Shown: positions 13,916-18,587 of the stretch, one piece after another
How positions within the stretch are numbered: the stretch's first letter is position 1
Layout of the letters: every line of letters begins with the position of its first letter
Assembly (NCBI GenBank): GCA_021295675.1
Contig: JAGWBY010000031.1
Span: forward strand, 1-18,587
DNA: 18,587 nucleotides
Direction of reading: 5' to 3'
Origin: Candidatus Latescibacterota bacterium
GTDB taxonomy: Bacteria > Latescibacterota > UBA2968 > UBA8231
Program-made: the position numbers and the translations under genes
The notes under the pieces: generated by a model
Databases searched by the model: none
Seen by the model: the letters and a program-made list of their open reading frames with translations, nothing else
What the model was told of the DNA's origin: nothing

Positions 13916-16822
13916 ATGTCCCCAAACCCACCCAACAGGCTTGCCGCGCTAGCCGTATCGCTCGGAGAAACCATTTCCAGTGCTGGCAATCGGCCCATCC
14001 ACCTCGACGATCCACAGATCGCCTATTTTGTCGAGCGCGGCACACTCGACGTGTTTTTAACCGAGCGTGAAGATGACCGCACCACATCGAGCTTCAAGCA
14101 CGTTCTGCGGGCAGGCCCTGGTCGCTTGGTGTTCGGGGTAGGAGAAGATGCGCGTGAGACCTCATTGATCACCGTCGGCAAGGGGCTTCCTGGGTGTCAA
14201 CTCCGCCGCGTACAGCTAACCTCTCTCTTGCAGGATGGGGCCGACGATGCGTTGGCCTCGCAGGTTGACGCTTGGCTTGCGGCGTTCGCAGCCGCGGTAG
14301 TCGCCGACATTGAACTGCATCCCCATCCCAATCTGCTGATCAGTCCGGGCGAGCAGGTAGATGCCGAGGCCGGGTGCGTCCTGATGGCGCGGGCGGACGT
14401 TACCTGGATTGCGGCCGAGGGAAATGCCGCGTTTCTCGGCACAGAAGAACCAGAGGCCAATGACACGGGACTGATGCCGCTCACGCCAGAAAGCTGGCTC
14501 ACCCTGTCTAAGCCGACCAGCGCGACAGGTCTTTCATCGCAGAATCTACTCGATGAGGGGCGATTGGTTCCGGCTCTGGCGGAGTTTCACCGCATGGCAC
14601 TCAAGGCCGAGCAACTCAACCGACTTTTGTTGGTGGCAGACGAGGCGAACCTGCAGGTATCCCGCGCTGACCACCGTCGCCGGGACGAGAAGCGAGCCAG
14701 AGAAGGGCTGTTCAGCATTCTGAGTTCGTCCGAGTCTCTGGCCGAAAAGCAGGCGTCCACGCTCTTGGCGACCCTTGAAGTGATCGGCAAATACGAGGGG
14801 ATTGCGTTCAAATCGCCATCGCATCGTCGCGATGGAGAGGCGGAACCATCCATGCGAGACATCTTGACCGCATCGGGCGTACGTGCTCGGAGGGTAACGC
14901 TGTCGTTGGAGGATCGGTGGTGGCGGCGCGGCAACAGCGGCGCATTGCTGGGGTTTCAGGAAGACGACGGCCGGCCAGTGGCGCTGTTGCCGCGCATCGC
15001 GGGGGGCTACCGTATCGTGGATCTGGTTTCGGGGGAATCTAAGCGCGTCAATGCGGATCGGGCGTCCAACCTGATTCAGGATACTTGGTCCTTCTACCGG
15101 CCTTTGTCTAATGACCAACCCGTAGGCGCGAAGGACCTGCTGCTCTATGCTACAAAGAATCTGACGGGCGATCTTGCCCGGTTTGTGATTACGGGTTGTC
15201 TTGCGGGCATACTGATGCTGCTGCCCGCTGTACTGATCGGCGTCTTGGTGGACTGGGTGCTCCCCATGAAAGCGAGCGGCATGCTGGTGCAGCTTACCGT
15301 GGGGCTGGTCGCGTTGGCGGTGGTCGGAACACTGTTGTCGATGCTACAGGGGACTGCGTTGATGCGTCTTGAAGGCCGCATCTCAGCCCGGCTCAGCTCG
15401 GGCCTCTGGGACCGTCTGCTGGGGTTGCAGTCGAATTTTTTCAAGGACTTTACGGCCGGTGATCTCGCGGTGCGGATGTCGGTATTTCAGGTGCTGCGCG
15501 ACCAAGTATCGGGAATGGTTGGCGGCGCGATCCTATCTGTGATTTTTCTGGGACCGGCGTTTGTCATCATCTTCGCCTATGACTCGACCTTGGGGTGGCT
15601 GAGTCTGGGGATTGGCTTGGTGTCGCTGGTCGTGACCGTGGGCTTCGGTCTGCTCCAGATTGCTCCCCAGCACCGGCGCTTCGCAGCATCGCGCCAAATC
15701 GCTGGCGATCTGTTTCAGTTTATCAACGGCATCGGAAAACTTCGTTCGAGCGGCGCGGAAGGGTCCGCCTTCGCTTTCTGGGCCCGCAAATACCGGGCAC
15801 AGCAGCAGGCCGCAATGGAGATTGGGAAGCTGAGCGAGCACGTCGTCGCATTCAGCGCCGCGGTACCGATACTCACGGGCACGGCTCTGTTCGTCTTTGC
15901 ACTCTACACAGGTCCCGAGCTGGCGGTTGGTGACTTTCTCGTCGTGTACGCGATGTCGATGACCTTTTACGCGGCTGTTACCCGGCTTGGGCAGTCGTTT
16001 GAGGCCATTGCGGCCATCTCCCCGGGTGTGGGGCAAGTTCAACCGGTGCTCTCCGCCGTGCCCGAACCGGTGCCTTCAGGGGATGCTGTGGTGAAATTGA
16101 GCGGCGAAATTCAGTTTGACCGCGTGCGTTTCCAATATGCCGAGGACGGACCTTTGATCCTCAATGATGTCTCCCTGCACGCCCGGCCCGGCGAGTTCAT
16201 CGCCATTATCGGTGAGACCGGCTCCGGCAAGAGCACGCTGCTGCGCTTGGCACTGGGGCTGCAAGAGCCATCGGTCGGTGCGGTGTACTACGACGGGCGC
16301 GACCTCGCAAACCTCAACAAGCGCGTGGTGCGGCACCAAGTTGGCGTGGTAATGCAGGACGGCTCTCTGCGGCCCGGGAACATAGGCGAGAACATCATTG
16401 GCCTTTCAAACGACCTGACGGTTAACGATGCTTGGCGTGCCGCGCGGCAGGCAGCGGTAGCCGAAGACATCCGAGCCATGCCGATGGGCATGTTCACAGC
16501 AGTAGGCGACAGCTCCGCGACCTTCTCCGGCGGTCAAGCGCAGCGGATCATGATCGCCGCGGCGCTAGTTCGCAACCCACGGATTTTGTTTCTCGACGAG
16601 GCCACCAGTTGGCTCGACGCCGAGAGCCAGCGCGAGGTCATGGAGAGCATTGAGAGCCTCGCGGTAACGCGCATCGTAATCGCGCATCGCTTATCGACTA
16701 TCCGCAAGGCCAACCGCATCTATGTGCTCCACGACGGGCGGATCGTTCAACAAGGCGGATTCAATGAGTTGTTTGAATCAGCAGGGCTATTCCGCGACTT
16801 GATGCGCCGCCAAATGGCCTGA
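13916..16822 (+). CDS. Second NHLM-type ABC transporter with a long N-terminal domain
   Basis: The protein has 968 residues from the ATG at 13916 (AAAGG ribosome-binding site). An in-frame TTG five codons earlier is possible but less likely. The first 400 residues or so are a cytoplasmic domain without peptidase motifs; the start IAYFVERGTLDVFL resembles a cyclic-nucleotide-binding-like fold. Membrane helices begin near 420 (ITGCLAGILMLLPAVLIGVLVDW, part of a longer run). The ATPase carries Walker A GETGSGKST (near 766), signature FSGGQAQR (near 869), Walker B ILFLDEATSWLD and switch IVIAHRLSTI. This architecture is characteristic of the second ABC protein in NHLP/NHLM clusters and probably forms a heteromeric exporter with the C39 protein. 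It begins 58 bp after that gene and ends 8 bp from the convergent thioredoxin-domain gene. Confidence 0.92.
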   Translation: MSPNPPNRLAALAVSLGETISSAGNRPIHLDDPQIAYFVERGTLDVFLTEREDDRTTSSFKHVLRAGPGRLVFGVGEDARETSLITVGKGLPGCQLRRVQLTSLLQDGADDALASQVDAWLAAFAAAVVADIELHPHPNLLISPGEQVDAEAGCVLMARADVTWIAAEGNAAFLGTEEPEANDTGLMPLTPESWLTLSKPTSATGLSSQNLLDEGRLVPALAEFHRMALKAEQLNRLLLVADEANLQVSRADHRRRDEKRAREGLFSILSSSESLAEKQASTLLATLEVIGKYEGIAFKSPSHRRDGEAEPSMRDILTASGVRARRVTLSLEDRWWRRGNSGALLGFQEDDGRPVALLPRIAGGYRIVDLVSGESKRVNADRASNLIQDTWSFYRPLSNDQPVGAKDLLLYATKNLTGDLARFVITGCLAGILMLLPAVLIGVLVDWVLPMKASGMLVQLTVGLVALAVVGTLLSMLQGTALMRLEGRISARLSSGLWDRLLGLQSNFFKDFTAGDLAVRMSVFQVLRDQVSGMVGGAILSVIFLGPAFVIIFAYDSTLGWLSLGIGLVSLVVTVGFGLLQIAPQHRRFAASRQIAGDLFQFINGIGKLRSSGAEGSAFAFWARKYRAQQQAAMEIGKLSEHVVAFSAAVPILTGTALFVFALYTGPELAVGDFLVVYAMSMTFYAAVTRLGQSFEAIAAISPGVGQVQPVLSAVPEPVPSGDAVVKLSGEIQFDRVRFQYAEDGPLILNDVSLHARPGEFIAIIGETGSGKSTLLRLALGLQEPSVGAVYYDGRDLANLNKRVVRHQVGVVMQDGSLRPGNIGENIIGLSNDLTVNDAWRAARQAAVAEDIRAMPMGMFTAVGDSSATFSGGQAQRIMIAAALVRNPRILFLDEATSWLDAESQREVMESIESLAVTRIVIAHRLSTIRKANRIYVLHDGRIVQQGGFNELFESAGLFRDLMRRQMA

Positions 16823-16830
16823 CCGCGTCG

Positions 16831-17754
16831 TTACAACCTCTTCAACTCCGCAAGCGAGGGAAAGGCATAGCGCTCCCACACCTGCACCACCACTCCATCC
16901 ACGATATAGGCCAGCCGAGGGTAGCCACGCCCACGGGTCAACCGCTTGATATCGGCCGCAGAAATGGTGGCTATGATAAAACGCGGTTGGAACTGCGTTT
17001 TGAACTGCTGGGTCGCTGGGTCGTCCTTGGGGTACCGGCTCAAAGCAATCAGCGTGGGCACCGCTGGATCGGCAGCCCAGGTATTGAGCTTGGGCACAGC
17101 CTCCTTGCAGTAGCGGCACTTTGGACTGAACAACTCAATCAGATAGGCTCCCTCGGTCAAATCGATATCCGCATCCAACAGGGATAGCCCTTTCAGATCA
17201 TTACCTACCTGCAGGTCTGATCCGGCCATGAAATGGCGTTGGGGCACATATCTGAAACCCAGCACGATTAGAGAAACCAATCCGCCGACCACGATCACCC
17301 GCCTGCTCCAGGCCGATGGTGCCATCGACCGCCGACGCAGACCCCACCAAGAAAAGGTCAACAGCCCCAGCATGAGAAAATTTTCCACCATCGCCTCCAC
17401 CGGCGAGCGATCGACCAGAGAGCCGAAACACCCGCAGTTCTCCCCCGTCCCCCGCATCCATGCCTGAGCGGTAATCAGCAGAAAAAAAGTCATCATCCCT
17501 GTACTTACGGGCAGAATGAGACGCGGTTTCCAATCAACCAAAAGCGCGAGACCCACCAGACATTCCAGCGGCCCGAGCAACAGGGCCAAAGTGGCGACGA
17601 TTCCCTCTGCCTCGTACCCGACGAGCACCTGAGCGTACGGCACGGCCTCGCGAAAAAAGAGCGCAGGCTCCCATGTCTTAGCCAGACCAGCCACTAAAAA
17701 AACCACACCCATAATCCGCTGGCTTACCCACAGGCCCTTCTCTAATCGACTCAT
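16831..17754 (-). CDS. MauE/DoxX-like membrane protein fused to a thioredoxin domain
   Basis: This is a 307-residue protein with a strong AGGAGG ribosome-binding site before the ATG at 17754. The N-terminal half has four hydrophobic segments and the MauE hallmark ENCGCFGS (105-112). A further membrane segment lies at about 153-168. The C-terminal thioredoxin domain has a CxxC site, C213-R-Y-C216, in ELFSPKCRYCKEAVPKL, and the cis-Pro in RGYPRLAYIVDG (P279). The predicted role is transfer of redox equivalents across the membrane and oxidation or reduction of extracytoplasmic thiols. It converges on the export operon and follows the gluconolactonase-like gene by 24 bp on the same strand. A link with the two cysteines of the precursor core is attractive but rests only on proximity. 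A general envelope role is the alternative. Confidence 0.85.
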   Translation of the reverse strand: MSRLEKGLWVSQRIMGVVFLVAGLAKTWEPALFFREAVPYAQVLVGYEAEGIVATLALLLGPLECLVGLALLVDWKPRLILPVSTGMMTFFLLITAQAWMRGTGENCGCFGSLVDRSPVEAMVENFLMLGLLTFSWWGLRRRSMAPSAWSRRVIVVGGLVSLIVLGFRYVPQRHFMAGSDLQVGNDLKGLSLLDADIDLTEGAYLIELFSPKCRYCKEAVPKLNTWAADPAVPTLIALSRYPKDDPATQQFKTQFQPRFIIATISAADIKRLTRGRGYPRLAYIVDGVVVQVWERYAFPSLAELKRL

Positions 17755-17778
17755 AGATGTATCCTCCTTGCAACTAAT

Positions 17779-18587
17779 CTACGGCTTCTGCGCCCCGTTC
17801 GTCTCGACGTACACCGAGAACAGCGACTGCGAACAGGTTATGAACAGCCTGTTTTTCTTCGCGCCGCCAAAGCATAGGTTGGCGCAGGGCGCCGGCAGGT
17901 GGATCTTGCCGATCAAGGTGCCGTCAGGGGCAAAACAATGCACGCCATCGTAGCCCTCGCCGCCCCAGCAGGCCCCCGACCACAGGTTGCCATCCACATC
18001 GGTGCGAACCCCGTCCGACGAGCCAATCCCCATGTCCGCGAACACGCGCCCGTTCGCAAGACGGTCGCCGTGGACGTCGAAAACGCGGATGTGAGTGGGG
18101 TATTTGGGGCCGTCGGAGCGCCCGGTATCGACGATGTAGAGCAGCGACTCATCTGGACTAAAGCAGAGGCCGTTGGGCCGCTGGAAGTCTCCGGCCACCA
18201 CCGTCGCTTCTCCCGCGTCTGGGTCGAGACGATACACATTGGCGGCATTCTCAAACGTATCCCGATGCCCCTCGTAGTCCATCAAAATGCCGTAACCAGG
18301 GTCAGTAAACCAGATCGATCCATCTGACTTCACCACGATGTCGTTGGGGGCGTTCAACGGCTTGCCCTCGAACTGGTCCATCAACACAGTGATCGAACCA
18401 TCGTATTCCGTCCGCGTGACGCGGCGCGCATCGTGTTCGCACGACAGCAATCGCCCCTCGCGGTCGCGCGTGTTGCCGTTGGTATTGTTCGATGGCTTGC
18501 GGAAGACCGAGACCTCCCCGGTCTCTTCTTCCCACTTGAGAATGCGGTTGTTGGGGATGTCGCTGAACAGTAGATAGCGGCCGTCGC
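17779..18587 (-). CDS. SMP-30/gluconolactonase family hydrolase, N-terminus outside window
   Basis: The last 268 residues are present and the frame is open to the right edge. Repeated beta-propeller blades are visible: DGRYLLFSDIPNNRI, then PNDIVVKSDGSIWFTDPGYG, NGLCFSPDESLLYIVDTG and GVRTDVDGNLWSG. The Asn in NAPNDIVV and the Asp in VDTGRSDG match positions that bind the divalent metal in this family. Members hydrolyse sugar lactones and other esters; the substrate here is not readable. Its stop lies 24 bp before the thioredoxin-domain gene, so the two may be co-transcribed. Together with the PhyH, amidase and Gfo/Idh genes it fits a catabolic background surrounding the peptide cluster. Confidence 0.88.
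   Translation of the reverse strand, partial: DGRYLLFSDIPNNRILKWEEETGEVSVFRKPSNNTNGNTRDREGRLLSCEHDARRVTRTEYDGSITVLMDQFEGKPLNAPNDIVVKSDGSIWFTDPGYGILMDYEGHRDTFENAANVYRLDPDAGEATVVAGDFQRPNGLCFSPDESLLYIVDTGRSDGPKYPTHIRVFDVHGDRLANGRVFADMGIGSSDGVRTDVDGNLWSGACWGGEGYDGVHCFAPDGTLIGKIHLPAPCANLCFGGAKKNRLFITCSQSLFSVYVETNGAQKP

Larger units (their letters stand above)
5738..17754. other. Putative NHLP RiPP biosynthetic gene cluster
   Basis: The proposed extent runs from the monooxygenase to the thioredoxin-domain gene. The firm parts are the precursor and the three export genes. The likely parts are the 349-residue protein and the FAD oxidase, which lie between precursor and exporter. The monooxygenase is probable because it is the adjacent upstream gene on the same strand. 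The MauE-thioredoxin gene is only a possible member. No cyclodehydratase, lanthipeptide synthetase, radical SAM enzyme, epimerase or methyltransferase is encoded here. Core modification is therefore either purely oxidative, done by the unknown protein, or done by genes elsewhere. Confidence 0.7.

Noticed and set aside
1..18587. CRISPR array, tRNA, rRNA, insertion sequence or phage genes
   Set aside because: I saw no regularly spaced repeat array, no cloverleaf or rRNA-like stretch, no transposase or integrase motif, and no terminal inverted repeats flanking the AT-rich gene.

Overview
The window is mostly GC-rich bacterial DNA. Its catabolic gene families (PhyH-type dioxygenase, amidase-signature enzyme, Gfo/Idh/MocA oxidoreductase, SMP-30/gluconolactonase) and an NHLP/NHLM peptide-export locus resemble the gene content of large-genome, secondary-metabolite-rich bacteria such as the sponge symbiont Candidatus Entotheonella. 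That assignment is an inference; no rRNA, tRNA or marker gene is present to fix the taxon.

Left part (1-5487). A PhyH-family oxygenase runs off the left edge on the minus strand. Next come an unrecognised minus-strand protein and a divergent vapB-vapC toxin-antitoxin pair with short repeats in front of it. A minus-strand XRE-type regulator follows; its helix-turn-helix lacks about eight residues, and a duplicated tail fragment lies just past its stop. Two overlapping minus-strand genes, a Gfo/Idh/MocA oxidoreductase and an amidase, are each split by a frameshift.

Central part (5488-16822). This is the main content: a compact ribosomal-peptide (RiPP) locus. It has an AT-rich flavin monooxygenase-like gene (5738-7663), a 92-residue precursor with a nitrile-hydratase-like leader (7833-8111), a strong terminator, an unrecognised 349-residue protein on the opposite strand (8212-9261), and a VAO/PCMH-type FAD oxidase (9331-10743). 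Three export genes complete it: an HlyD-like adaptor, a C39 peptidase-ABC transporter and a second NHLM-type ABC transporter. The leader ends in a textbook double-glycine site, so the C39 transporter should release and export the 14-residue core DCEDGTNEEWHDCD. That core is very acidic and has one Cys near each end. No lanthionine synthetase, YcaO, radical SAM or methyltransferase gene is visible, so the candidate tailoring enzymes are two flavoenzymes and one protein of unknown function.

Right part (16831-18587). A minus-strand membrane protein joins a MauE/DoxX-like domain to a thioredoxin domain with a CRYC site. It converges on the export operon and could handle thiol chemistry for the two-Cys core. 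A gluconolactonase-like gene runs off the right edge.

Signs of rearrangement cluster around the RiPP locus. About 55 bp just upstream of the monooxygenase (5656-5711) is a diverged copy of the 3' end of the 349-residue protein gene. The monooxygenase differs sharply from its surroundings in base composition. Several neighbouring genes carry short deletions or frameshifts.
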